Source: Hymenobacter sedentarius (lineage in GTDB: Bacteria; Bacteroidota; Bacteroidia; Cytophagales; Hymenobacteraceae). Taken from it: 64,000 nucleotides of DNA. Below the pieces are notes generated by a model. That model searched no databases. It was not told the DNA's origin and saw only the letters and a program-made list of their open reading frames with translations. This document shows, in pieces, positions 29,951 to 37,711 of this stretch. The first letter of the stretch is position 1. Every line of letters begins with the position of its first letter. Position numbers and translations under genes: made by a program. The stretch lies in assembly GCF_001507645.1 (NCBI RefSeq), contig NZ_CP013909.1, positions 3,100,001-3,164,000 on the forward strand, given 5' to 3'.

Positions 29951-30249
29951 GTTTGACGGGAAGCGAAGTAGGGCGACAAAGGTAGGGCTCCGCGCAGGCA
30001 AGGCCTGACAATTACTCGTAGCCCATCGTGGATTAAGGCATCGCAGGAGTGTTTTTGCCAAAGATGTACCAACGCAAGGGGTACTGTCAGCCCTACCTTT
30101 CCGAGTCTCCGAAACTCATCTCCTAACCAGGTTTCGTAAACTTTGATTGGTAGACGATTTTCGTAAACTCAATACACGCCGTGGAAGACGATTCTAAGCC
30201 CTCACGGGAATGGCAGGCCGTTAATTTTGCGGTTCAGGGAAAGGAGCCA
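29951..30249. other. Spacer with repeated TTTCGTAAACT motif
   Basis: No credible gene. Two direct copies of TTTCGTAAACT lie at about 30130-30140 and 30162-30172, separated by TTGATTGGTAGACG. A related arrangement (ACTTTGATT then TTTTCTGAACTCAAT) recurs near 54346-54383, linking this spacer to the orphan-gene region on the right. Confidence 0.45.
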
Positions 30250-30621
30250 TTAATCATAACGGAGCCATACATAGAGGATGATGGCAAAATAGTTGAGCAG
30301 TGCCCACGCCACGGCAAAGGTCCGGTCTTGGACTTGCTGGTGGCTTCGGGAGGCAACAAACCGCTTGACAATGGCCACATAGCGGTCGTGGCGAATAAAG
30401 TACTGATAGTAGCCAACTAACAGCAGGGCACCCCCGGCGACCGCAATCCCAGGATGAACGATTAGGCGAAAGAAGTGCCCTGAAGCAAAAAGCAGGGTGA
30501 GCAAAAGGCAGTAGTTGCTGCTGGCCATGATAACCGTTGCCTTCGCCTCGGGAAAGTCGTCTTTCCGCAACCAGCCGAAGAGCAGGTAGTGGCAATAAAA
30601 GACGTAGTCAATGAAGGGCAT
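30250..30621 (-). CDS. Small membrane protein of unknown function
   Basis: 123 residues with three predicted membrane helices (YCLLLTLLFASGHFF, IAVAGGALLLVGYYQYF, TFAVAWALLNYFAIILYVWL) and basic or mixed-charge loops (SRSHQQVQDR). The N-terminus MPFIDYVFYCHYLLFGWLRKDD may form a further re-entrant segment. No family recognised. It sits among the glycan genes but does not look like a glycan enzyme, and it may belong to an inserted segment together with the orphan gene at 32011. Confidence 0.65.
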   Translation of the reverse strand: MPFIDYVFYCHYLLFGWLRKDDFPEAKATVIMASSNYCLLLTLLFASGHFFRLIVHPGIAVAGGALLLVGYYQYFIRHDRYVAIVKRFVASRSHQQVQDRTFAVAWALLNYFAIILYVWLRYD

Positions 30622-30672
30622 CTGGCGTTGTTACTGGTCGTGAAAGTACCGCTGCGCCCTTCAATAAATCGG

Positions 30673-31701
30673 TTAGTTACTTAAAGCCTCGGTCCTGCTA
30701 AAGGGCCGGGGCTTTTTTGTGCCTGGAAGCCCGGGCCGCCAACGTGCTGCCGTCCGGTTCCTCGCCGGACTACCGGCCCCTTTTCCGCCGCGCCGAAAGC
30801 AGCCAGATGCCGCCGGCCAGCAGCGCCAACGCGGCCCCCCGACGGCGGCTTTGGCCAACGCCGGTGCCGGCACGGCGGGTCTCGCCCGGGCAATGGACGC
30901 GTCGGTGAAGGGCTGCCGGTTGGTGACGGCCAGAATCAGGCGCGTGGCTTCGGCGGGTTGGTCCCACTGTGGAAAGTGGCCGCAGTGCTCAAACCAATAC
31001 AGGCGGGCGTCGGGGAATTTCGCCAGCGCCCGTTTCGACTGGCTCGGCAAACACACCCGGTCCTGCCGGCCCCAGCCGATGAGCAGGGGCCCGGGGATGC
31101 TGCCCTTCGCCGCGCCCTGCTGCGCTTCGCCGTGCGCCAGCTGGTCGAGCAACTCGTCGAAGGCGGGCGAGTGGGCGAAGGTGTACATCTCGTCGCGGGC
31201 CTGCTGCGCATCCACGGCCCAGGGGCGGGCGGAAAACTGCGGCAACAGCACCGTGCGGCCCACCGCCGAGCTGGCCAGGGCGGGCATCACCGGCTGCAGG
31301 GCCTTCACCAGCTTTACCGACACGTCCACCGAATGGTAGAAGAACGGAATCTGCCAGCCCTGCCAGAACCCGCCCGGGTCCAGCGACACCACCGCGCCGA
31401 GTACGCCGCCGCGCCGGGCCAGCTCCAGTACCAGGCGGGCGCCCATGGAGCTGCCCACGGCATCAATCCCGAGCAGGTCGTGTTGGGTGAGAAAGCCCGT
31501 CACCGCGTCGGCCAAGGTGGCGATGGAGTGGATGCCGTTCAGCTGGGGGGTTTCGCCGTGGCCGGGCAAATCGACGGCAATAACGTCGCGCTCGGCGGCC
31601 AGGGCGTCGATAATCGTGTTCCAAGACCGCCAGCTGCCGCCGATGCCGTGAACCAGTAACAGGGGACGGCCGGTGCCGCGGCGGACAAAATGCAACTCCA
31701 T
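30673..31701 (-). CDS. Alpha/beta hydrolase with probable C-terminal frameshift
   Basis: Starts at ATG 31701 (MELHFVRRGTGRPLLLVHGIGGSW). The alpha/beta-hydrolase core is intact: oxyanion HGIGGSW near 18-24, nucleophile elbow in VGSSMGARLV near residues 94-103, acid and histidine region near FEHCGHFPQWDQP. The last 70 residues are low-complexity Arg/Pro/Gly. In the next frame the same DNA encodes ALALLAGGIWLLSARRKRGR and a stop at 30770, a convincing membrane anchor. One extra base in the C6 run at 30835-30840 would join the two, so either a sequencing error or a real frameshift is present. A terminator hairpin lies inside the extra tail. Confidence 0.75.
   Translation of the reverse strand: MELHFVRRGTGRPLLLVHGIGGSWRSWNTIIDALAAERDVIAVDLPGHGETPQLNGIHSIATLADAVTGFLTQHDLLGIDAVGSSMGARLVLELARRGGVLGAVVSLDPGGFWQGWQIPFFYHSVDVSVKLVKALQPVMPALASSAVGRTVLLPQFSARPWAVDAQQARDEMYTFAHSPAFDELLDQLAHGEAQQGAAKGSIPGPLLIGWGRQDRVCLPSQSKRALAKFPDARLYWFEHCGHFPQWDQPAEATRLILAVTNRQPFTDASIARARPAVPAPALAKAAVGGPRWRCWPAASGCFRRGGKGAGSPARNRTAARWRPGLPGTKKPRPFSRTEALSN
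30683..30715. terminator. Terminator hairpin inside the apparent hydrolase tail
   Basis: 13 bp stem with two G-U pairs (30683-30695 with 30703-30715, loop 7 nt), followed on the plus strand by TTTTTT. It lies downstream of the frame-corrected stop of the hydrolase gene (30770), supporting that stop as the true end. Confidence 0.65.
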
Positions 31702-31955
31702 AAAAGGGAAGAATAAAAACGCGTGAAAAAGAACGTACCGCCCTGTAACAGCCGGCCCGCCGAAATGGCTAAACGAGGCCTGCCCAAAAACGAAATACGG
31801 CCCCGAAGGGCCGCAAGCCGCGGGGTAGTGCCCGTGCCTTCCAATGGCCCGCGGCAGACCCGTCGCTTTCACGGCCCTTTTCGGGCCCCTTAGCCTACGG
31901 CCGGTTACGGTCGGCTTTAAGGTGCCTCATCACCAGAGCAACCACCTGCGCCCTG
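31702..31955. other. Spacer without recognisable gene
   Basis: About 250 bp between divergent genes. GC-rich, with CGGCC-type short repeats (GGGCCGCAAG, ACGGCCCTTTTCGGGCCC), but no clear promoter or gene. It should contain the promoters of both neighbours. Confidence 0.4.
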
Positions 31956-32009
31956 TTCTGCAACAGCCACGGGCCGAAGGTAAACGAGGCCCGTTCACTT
32001 GAAGGAGGG
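31956..32009 (+). repeat. Cassette-type element before the orphan gene at 32011
   Basis: TTCTGCAACAGCCACGG (31956-31972) is identical over 17 bases to 55392-55408 in the orphan-gene region. It is followed by GGTAAACGAGG and then GAAGGAGGGT directly at the start codon, as the 55392 copy is followed by AAAAGGAGGGT. Confidence 0.6.
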
Positions 32010-32010
32010 T

Positions 32011-32496
32011 ATGTTTAGCAATATGCTGAACCCATCACCTAGTATTCGAGCAATTAGAATGCTTTCTGTAATGAGTTTGGGCCTTGTATGCCTTGCACAT
32101 GCATCAAGCGCGCAAGTGCCCAATTTGCAGGCGTATAAACAAGCCAAAGTTATTCTTCACATCGATAAGACCCCCAAGAAGAAAGTAGAGGGGGTGACTT
32201 TTTTCTTTGGTGGAGGCCCCGGCAACGACAGCATCCTTTTTTATGTTGAGAATCGCCGGCTTCAAACCATCGTGCCCGCCCCTGTTTTTCAAGAGGGCAA
32301 TTGGCTAAAAAGTATCGGCGAGGTGCATTTCGGCTTGAACCACCCGCCCAAGACCATTCGCGTGATTGCTGTTTCGCTAAAACAGAAACAGTACATCAGC
32401 TTGCGTGTAGACCGCCGGTACCAACTGATTCGCATGGATTTTTATCCTGATTCGTCTTATGTGACGAAAACAAACAGACCCCTAATTTTTGAGTAG
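32011..32496 (+). CDS. Orphan exported protein of unknown function
   Basis: 161 residues from ATG 32011, which is immediately preceded by GAAGGAGGGT. The N-terminus (to MLSVMSLGLVCLAHASSAQ) is a signal peptide. The mature part is small, basic and probably beta-rich (VILHIDKTPKKKVEGVTFFFGGG, HFGLNHPPKTIRVIAVSLKQKQ). It is the only plus-strand gene in the glycan locus and its codon use is more AT-rich than its neighbours. Together with the shared element before it, this suggests an inserted unit. No homologue recognised. Confidence 0.65.
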   Translation: MFSNMLNPSPSIRAIRMLSVMSLGLVCLAHASSAQVPNLQAYKQAKVILHIDKTPKKKVEGVTFFFGGGPGNDSILFYVENRRLQTIVPAPVFQEGNWLKSIGEVHFGLNHPPKTIRVIAVSLKQKQYISLRVDRRYQLIRMDFYPDSSYVTKTNRPLIFE

Positions 32497-32568
32497 TTCC
32501 GTTCACGGCAAGGGCGGTTAAGAGTCTATCAAAACGGTAATTTAAACCATACACCTCAACCATAAGCC

Positions 32569-33264
32569 TTATGCAGCCAGTTCCCGCGGGGGCGTGCAGA
32601 GCGAGGTTACAAAATCTTCCGTCAGCTCATCCAGCGAGTGAATGCGCCGGTGCGCTTCGTGGGCCTCATCGGCTTCGAGGTGCGCGTAGTTGCCTCGCAT
32701 AATGCGCACCGTACGAAACCCCAGGGGCTTGATGCCTACAAAGTCCTTGCGCGGGTTGTCGCCCACGTAAATTACCTCGCCGGGGGCCACGTGTTCGCGC
32801 CGACAAATCAAATCAAACACGTGCGGGTCGGGCTTGGCCCGGTGCCGGCCATACCGGTTGGTGAGGTAGGCATGGCGCACGCGGCCGGCCAGGCCCAAGC
32901 CAGTCACCTTGCGCGCCTGCACTTCCTTATGGCCATCGGTGACGATATAAAGCGGCTGGCTACTGAAGCGCGTGAGGCAGCGCTCGGCATCGGGATAGAG
33001 CGCAAGTGCCGGAATATGATGCCGATAAGTCCGCAGGCAAGCGCCAACCAACGCTTTGGACCAGCGGCCGTGCTGGTGCAGCACGTTATCAAATACCTCG
33101 CCCCGGCCCATGGTGGCTTCCTCGGCAATCATGCCCGCGGCCAGCGCTTCGGCCGGCACGCCCAGCAGCGGGCTCAGGAACTCGGCCACCGCCCGGAAGC
33201 CGCTGTGCACGTAGCTCAATTCGGGGTAGAGCGTGTCGTCGAGGTCAAAAACGAGAACGGGCAT
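32569..33264 (-). CDS. HAD-family hydrolase
   Basis: 231 residues. Motif I is VFDLDDTLYPE (nucleophile Asp near residue 6), motif II Thr in IVTDGHKE, motif III Lys near 155-165 and motif IV YVGDNPRKDFVGIKPLGFRTVRI. Probably a sugar-phosphate phosphatase. In Bacteroidota glycan loci such a gene commonly accompanies an ATP-grasp protein, as here, so the two may act on the same carbohydrate substrate. Confidence 0.85.
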   Translation of the reverse strand: MPVLVFDLDDTLYPELSYVHSGFRAVAEFLSPLLGVPAEALAAGMIAEEATMGRGEVFDNVLHQHGRWSKALVGACLRTYRHHIPALALYPDAERCLTRFSSQPLYIVTDGHKEVQARKVTGLGLAGRVRHAYLTNRYGRHRAKPDPHVFDLICRREHVAPGEVIYVGDNPRKDFVGIKPLGFRTVRIMRGNYAHLEADEAHEAHRRIHSLDELTEDFVTSLCTPPRELAA

Positions 33265-33274
33265 GGCGCTGCGC

Positions 33275-33352
33275 TTAATGAGGAATGAATAATTAAGAAT
33301 GAGGAATTGGTCGCTGGGCTAATGCTTCATTCCTCATTCAAAATTCCTCATT
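33275..33352. repeat. AATTCCTCATT-type intergenic palindrome, second copy
   Basis: TAATGAGGAATGAATAATTA and AATGAGGAATT on one side, TTCATTCCTCATTCAAAATT on the other, giving an imperfect inverted repeat. Its right arm runs into the end of the upstream minus-strand gene and supplies that gene's last codons and its TGA. Confidence 0.75.
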
Positions 33353-35295
33353 ATGATATCGGCTGCTGCCCGCACCTGGCGCAACGGTCCCGCCGCAGGC
33401 TGGAACGGAAACAGGTTTAAATCGGCCTCCGCCGCCTCCTGCAAAAACCAGAAAAACGAATCTACTCCGGCCGCGATGCCCAATGTGGAGGCCCCCCCAA
33501 AGCGGCAGTTGCACTCAATAATGTGCAGCCCGCCATCGGGGGTGAGCAGGGCTTGCAGCACGAGCGGGCCGTACAAGCCCAGCTTTTCGACAATGGGAAC
33601 GAGGCGGGACACCAGGCCGGGGGCGTCCAGCGTGGTTGTTATCTGCGATTCGCCGTGAATGATGACGTCGCGGGTGCGGGGCACCAGGCCGCGCACTTTG
33701 CCGCTGCGGTCCACGTAGGCATCCACGCTGATTTCCCGGCCCTCGACAAAGGGCTGAAAAATGGGCTCCTGCAGCGCGTGCGCATGGGTCAGGGCCGCCG
33801 CTTCCGGTAGGTTGAGGCCCAGGCTCAGAGAGCCCGCGCCGTGCCTTTCCTTCACCACAAAGCCGGGCGTGGCCGAGCCGTGAACATCGGTGGTGATGCC
33901 CAGTGCATCCAGCCCCAGGGCCGCGGGGATGATGGGCAAGCCGTTTTCCTGGCCAAAAGTTGAGAACTCCAGCTTGTCGATGCAGCGGTTTATGGCCTCC
34001 AGCGCACTTACCAGCACGGCAATGCCGGCCTCGGCCAGCGCGGCGCGGTGCCGGCTCCAGAAGGCCAGCTCGCCGTCGCGGGTGGGAATAATGTGTCCAA
34101 TGCCGTGGTCGAGGCAGTAGCGGATGATTTCCGGCAGGTGCTCATCGGCGGTGGCCGGCATATGCCAGAATGCATCGGTGAAGTGCTGGGCCAGGCAGGC
34201 ATGGTTCATGTCGCCGCCTACTACTTTCATGTCGGGGTGCAGGCGTTTCGCAGCGGCCTGCACGGCGCGCACCAGTGGCACCTTGGCCGCTACGCTACTG
34301 ATGAGCACATGGCCGGGCGCTTTAGTGGCCGGAGCATCGCCCCGGGCTTGCTCGTAGGCGATGATTTGGGGGATGGCCAATTCCAACGTGGTGGGCGGCA
34401 GCCAATCTATCTGGCTCGACCACCGCGTCATATCGGCCTGCGAGGCTTCGAATGGAATATCCGACGCCACGTACTTGGCCCGCAGGTCGGGGAAGTTTTG
34501 CCGCAGTACCTCCACTACTTCGCTCACGCGGCGGGCTTGGCCAGTGCCCAGGTTGATGATGCCCGTCACGGTTTCGGCCGCGGCGAGGCGCAGCATACCT
34601 TCGGCCGTGTCGGCGGCGTAGAGGTAGTCGAAGAACGACTCGGCGCCATACACCGTGATTTCTTCGCCAGCCAGCAGCATGCGCACCCAGCGCGAGGTGA
34701 TGTCGCGCCCGTTGCGGCCGTAGCCGCGGTAGATGCGCGGAATGGCCGTGCTGAACTGCTCGCCCCGAAAGGTTTGCAAAAAGCGCAGCTCAATTTCGTG
34801 CGCCAGCTTGGCCATGCCCGTCAGGTTGCGGGGCAGGATGGGGTCGTCTTCGCGCAGGCTGCGGGCCTGGGCCGGCACCTCGGCAAAGTTGTAGAGCGCG
34901 GGGTCGTATATGAGGTAGCTCGAGGCAAACACCACGCGGCGGAGCGAAGGCAGGTCCTTCTGCACCGTCATCAGGTGGTGGCTCAGGCGCACGTTGTGCT
35001 GGAAGTTCTCTTCCCAGAACCCGTAGGTTTCCGTTGAGCGCTCGAAAGTGGCCGCGAGGTGGATGAACAGGTCGGGCCCGAAAGCGCCGATTTCCTGCTC
35101 GGTGAGGTAGTTCAGGTCGCCCTGCCGGTATTGGAAGCGGACCGGGAAATCCGCCGGCCGGGGCTTGATGTCGCCGACCAACACCTGAATATCGGCGGGC
35201 AAGGTAGCCAGGCGGCGCACCATTTCCTGGCCAATAACGCCGGCGCCGCCGCTGATGAAAATTCGTTTAAAGGGCAGAACCAAAGGTTGTGGCAT
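33334..35295 (-). CDS. Nucleotide-sugar epimerase / ATP-grasp fusion
   Basis: 653 residues. Residues 9 to about 310 are an extended SDR (FISGGAGVIGQEMVRRL, FIHLAATFERSTETYG, SSYLIYDP, GTGQARRVSEVVEVL). Residues 325-653 are an ATP-grasp ligase of the carbamoyl-phosphate-synthase/PylC type (PTRDGELAFW, CIDKLEFSTFGQENGLPIIP, FVVKERHGAGSLSLGL, QPFVEGREISVDAYVD, IIECNCRFGGASTLG with the metal-binding Glu/Asn). The SDR part may lack some catalytic residues. A fused oxidoreductase/epimerase and ligase suggests formation of an amide or acyl linkage on a nucleotide sugar; the product is unknown. The last residues MRNFE are encoded by a repeat. Confidence 0.85.
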   Translation of the reverse strand: MPQPLVLPFKRIFISGGAGVIGQEMVRRLATLPADIQVLVGDIKPRPADFPVRFQYRQGDLNYLTEQEIGAFGPDLFIHLAATFERSTETYGFWEENFQHNVRLSHHLMTVQKDLPSLRRVVFASSYLIYDPALYNFAEVPAQARSLREDDPILPRNLTGMAKLAHEIELRFLQTFRGEQFSTAIPRIYRGYGRNGRDITSRWVRMLLAGEEITVYGAESFFDYLYAADTAEGMLRLAAAETVTGIINLGTGQARRVSEVVEVLRQNFPDLRAKYVASDIPFEASQADMTRWSSQIDWLPPTTLELAIPQIIAYEQARGDAPATKAPGHVLISSVAAKVPLVRAVQAAAKRLHPDMKVVGGDMNHACLAQHFTDAFWHMPATADEHLPEIIRYCLDHGIGHIIPTRDGELAFWSRHRAALAEAGIAVLVSALEAINRCIDKLEFSTFGQENGLPIIPAALGLDALGITTDVHGSATPGFVVKERHGAGSLSLGLNLPEAAALTHAHALQEPIFQPFVEGREISVDAYVDRSGKVRGLVPRTRDVIIHGESQITTTLDAPGLVSRLVPIVEKLGLYGPLVLQALLTPDGGLHIIECNCRFGGASTLGIAAGVDSFFWFLQEAAEADLNLFPFQPAAGPLRQVRAAADIIMRNFE

Positions 35296-35860
35296 AGTCG
35301 GTGGCCAGTTGGCCGTGCATCAGTGAGTCGGCAAAGGTATCCGGAGCCAGGCGCACGTGCTGGCGCAGGCGCCCTTCGAGCCGGAAGCCAGCTTCTTCCA
35401 GGATGGCGACGTGCGCGGGCCGGATGTCGTAGGTCTCGGTGAACAAGCGGTTGAATTTCAGCCCAACAAAAGCGGCCTGGCCCAACAGGCGCAGGTGGGC
35501 GAGAAAGTCATCCCGGTATGTTTCCGGCGCCGCAGCCCGCGCGGGATCGGCCAGAAAGGAGACTTCGGCCCGGCTGTCGGGCCAAGAGATGTGCACGAGG
35601 CCCCCATAGGCTACCAGCTCGTCGTGGTGCAGAAGTGAAAAGAGCAGTTGCCCCGGCTTTTCCTGGTCAAACAAAGGCATTACCACACGCTGGAAATAAG
35701 CGTCTTGCTGCTCGGCCGTGAGCGGCTCGGCTTGGCGCAGCACCTCCAGCTGGGCATTGCGCCAGGCCCGGATGGGCTCCCGGTCTTCGTAGCGAATGGG
35801 AATGAGCCGGTAGTTTTCCCAGCGGTGTTCGGTTTGGGGGAGGGGGATGTAGGTGGTCAA
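35267..35860 (-). CDS. GNAT N-acetyltransferase, PseH-like
   Basis: 197 residues from a TTG at 35860. GNAT fold: RLIPIRYEDREPIRAWRNAQLEVLRQAEPLT at the N-terminus and LRLLGQAAFVGLKFNRLFTETYDIRPAHVAILEEAGFRLEGRLRQHV near the C-terminus, as in RimJ/RimL and PseH-like enzymes. In this locus the 4-N-acetylation step of pseudaminic acid synthesis is the natural role. The longer frame to 35929 begins inside palindrome copy 7 (its first residues, RARCFGCAQHDG, are repeat-encoded), so that start is doubtful. The gene overlaps the following ATP-grasp gene by 29 bp. Confidence 0.7.
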   Translation of the reverse strand: MTTYIPLPQTEHRWENYRLIPIRYEDREPIRAWRNAQLEVLRQAEPLTAEQQDAYFQRVVMPLFDQEKPGQLLFSLLHHDELVAYGGLVHISWPDSRAEVSFLADPARAAAPETYRDDFLAHLRLLGQAAFVGLKFNRLFTETYDIRPAHVAILEEAGFRLEGRLRQHVRLAPDTFADSLMHGQLATDYATTFGSAL

Positions 35861-35892
35861 GGCAAACGGTAGATGCGTGGCCGTAAAAAGGC

Positions 35893-35988
35893 CGTCATGC
35901 TGAGCGCAGCCGAAGCATCTCGCTCGCATGGTTAAACGATTGGTTTAGTGACAGCACGCGAGATGCTTCGGCTGCGCTCAGCATGACG
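35893..35988. repeat. Intergenic palindrome, GTCATGCTGAGC family, copy 7
   Basis: Perfect 30 bp arms, 35893-35922 and 35959-35988, with CGTCATGCTGAGC and GCAGCCGAAGC in the arm. It lies between two minus-strand glycan genes and contains an ATG that extends the GNAT frame. Confidence 0.88.
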
Positions 35989-36000
35989 TGCTAATTAGAA

Positions 36001-36753
36001 TCAGATAACCAAGTAAGAAATCAGCGGATTGAGCGGGCTGCGGCGCAGGGCGTAGTTGGCCACGCCGAATACCTCGTCGAAGGCCAGCGTCTCGCCGGGG
36101 AATTCCGGGCAGTTAAGCTCATCAAACGCCACCACGGCGCCCTTGGTCAGGCGGGGGCGGATGGCTTCGAGGCAGGCCTTGGTGGGGGCATAGATGTCGA
36201 AGTCGAAGTAGGCGAAGGCGATGACGGTTTCGGGGTGGTCCTTCAGGTAGCGGGGCACGGTTTCGGAGGCGTCGCCGGCCACCAGCTCAAACTTGCGCTT
36301 GTGCGGAATGGGGCTGTCGGCCTCGTGCAGGGCCAGGATGTGGGAGAGGTATTCCTGGTAGTTCTTCGTCACGCCGTAGTCGCCTTCTTTCACCTGGTCG
36401 CCGTCCTTGGGGTCTACCGACGGAAAGCCGCCGAAAGTGTCGAAGCCAATGATTTTGCGGTTGTAATTGAACGGCTCGTAGATGCCGCGCAGTGCGTGCA
36501 TCAAAGCCAGGTTCTGGCCCCAGCGCACGCCAAACTCCATGGCCACGCCGTGCACCGGAATGATTTGCTGGTAGAGCTCCGTGAAAAACAGCAGGCGCGA
36601 AAACGTTTGCCGGTTCAGGTACAGCCCCAGGTTGTTGAGCAGCTCGGTGTTGGGGATGGGCGACTCGCGCAGGGTTTGGGCGAAGTTTTCGCGGCGGGCC
36701 TGCTCGGGAACAGGGGCTCCGCTGAGGACGGAAATGGGGGCGGTGGCGGACAT
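36001..36753 (-). CDS. TylF/MycF-like methyltransferase family protein
   Basis: 250 residues from ATG 36753. The segment HGVAMEFGVRWGQNLALMHALRG near 70-92 is the SAM-binding loop of TylF/cephalosporin-hydroxylase-like methyltransferases, followed by IIGFDTFGGFPSVDPKDGD and FAYFDFDIYAPTKACLEAIRPRL with metal-binding acidic residues. It probably O-methylates a sugar of the glycan. An in-frame ATG at 36798 overlaps the upstream gene and is less likely. Confidence 0.75.
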   Translation of the reverse strand: MSATAPISVLSGAPVPEQARRENFAQTLRESPIPNTELLNNLGLYLNRQTFSRLLFFTELYQQIIPVHGVAMEFGVRWGQNLALMHALRGIYEPFNYNRKIIGFDTFGGFPSVDPKDGDQVKEGDYGVTKNYQEYLSHILALHEADSPIPHKRKFELVAGDASETVPRYLKDHPETVIAFAYFDFDIYAPTKACLEAIRPRLTKGAVVAFDELNCPEFPGETLAFDEVFGVANYALRRSPLNPLISYLVI

Positions 36754-36772
36754 AAGAAAAGCTGAGCGGCGA

Positions 36773-37711
36773 CTACGCCGGCTGCAAAAATGCGACAATA
36801 CTGCGGCCCAAGCCTACGCCGGCCATGGCCTCGTAGTAGGCCGCCACGGCGGGCAGCGGGGCGGTGCGCAGCAACAGGTTGTCCTGCTCGACACGGGCGC
36901 GGTGGGCGCTTTTGCCGGCCGCACGGTCCATTACGTAGTTGGTAGCTGGGTTTAGCAGGTTAAGGTCAATGGGTTGGTCGGCAATGGCTTTTGAAACGTG
37001 CCAGCCAGTGGCCTGGGCCAGGTTGCGCAGGCCGGTTTGGTTGAAGTAGGAAAGGTGGTCGGGCAGTACCACCCAGAACGGCCGGTCGATGTGGCCACCG
37101 TCGAGTAAGTGCTGCTGCAGGGCCGAAAAATCGTTGGGCACGTCCACCATCAGCACGCCATTGGGCTTCACCAGCGCCCGGCAAAGGCGGAATAACTCAG
37201 CGGGCTCGAGTACGTGCTCCAGCACATTGTCCAGCCACAGCACATCAAACTGCTGGCCCGCCGCCACGAGCTTTTCCAGTTCCTCGTACAAGTCGCCGGT
37301 GCGCAGCCGCTCCCGCAGCGCCGGATGAAACTTCTCCAGGCTGAAGCTGCTGAAATCCATCCCAAGCACCTCCCAGCCCTGGCGCTGAAAATAATCTAAG
37401 GCCCAGCCTTCGCCACAGCCAATATCGAGGAAAGACCCAGCGGGAAGTTGAGCTACATCTGTTGCTTCAGCAGCTGATGCCTCAACGTCGCTGGTGCCTT
37501 GGTTGCGCAAATCCGCCAGCACCCAGTGCCGCAGCTTCAGCTTGCCCTCAATGTGCTCCAGCTCTTCGGGCGGGTAGCTGGCCTGGTAGGTGGTCAAATT
37601 TTCCTGGTAGTAGCGCTGGGCGTAGTAATCGCGCAGCTCCTCCGGCGTGGGCTTGTGCTTGATTTCGTAAAAGCCAAACTCGTTCAGGCGCAGGGTATCG
37701 GGCAGGTTCAT
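36773..37711 (-). CDS. Class I SAM-dependent methyltransferase
   Basis: 312 residues. N-terminal region with a Tyr-rich segment (ELRDYYAQRYYQENLTTYQASY), then motif I FLDIGCGEGWALDYFQRQGWEVLGMDFS near 95-122 and motif FDVLWLDNVLEHVLEPAELFRLCRALVKPNGVLMVDVPND. It is close to C-methyl and O-methyl transferases of glycan clusters. Four-base ATGA overlap with the next gene upstream (PseF-like) shows translational coupling. Confidence 0.83.
   Translation of the reverse strand: MNLPDTLRLNEFGFYEIKHKPTPEELRDYYAQRYYQENLTTYQASYPPEELEHIEGKLKLRHWVLADLRNQGTSDVEASAAEATDVAQLPAGSFLDIGCGEGWALDYFQRQGWEVLGMDFSSFSLEKFHPALRERLRTGDLYEELEKLVAAGQQFDVLWLDNVLEHVLEPAELFRLCRALVKPNGVLMVDVPNDFSALQQHLLDGGHIDRPFWVVLPDHLSYFNQTGLRNLAQATGWHVSKAIADQPIDLNLLNPATNYVMDRAAGKSAHRARVEQDNLLLRTAPLPAVAAYYEAMAGVGLGRSIVAFLQPA

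Noticed and set aside
30181..30420. Plus-strand open frame of 79 codons
   Set aside because: It overlaps the minus-strand gene with three clear membrane helices and has no supporting motif.
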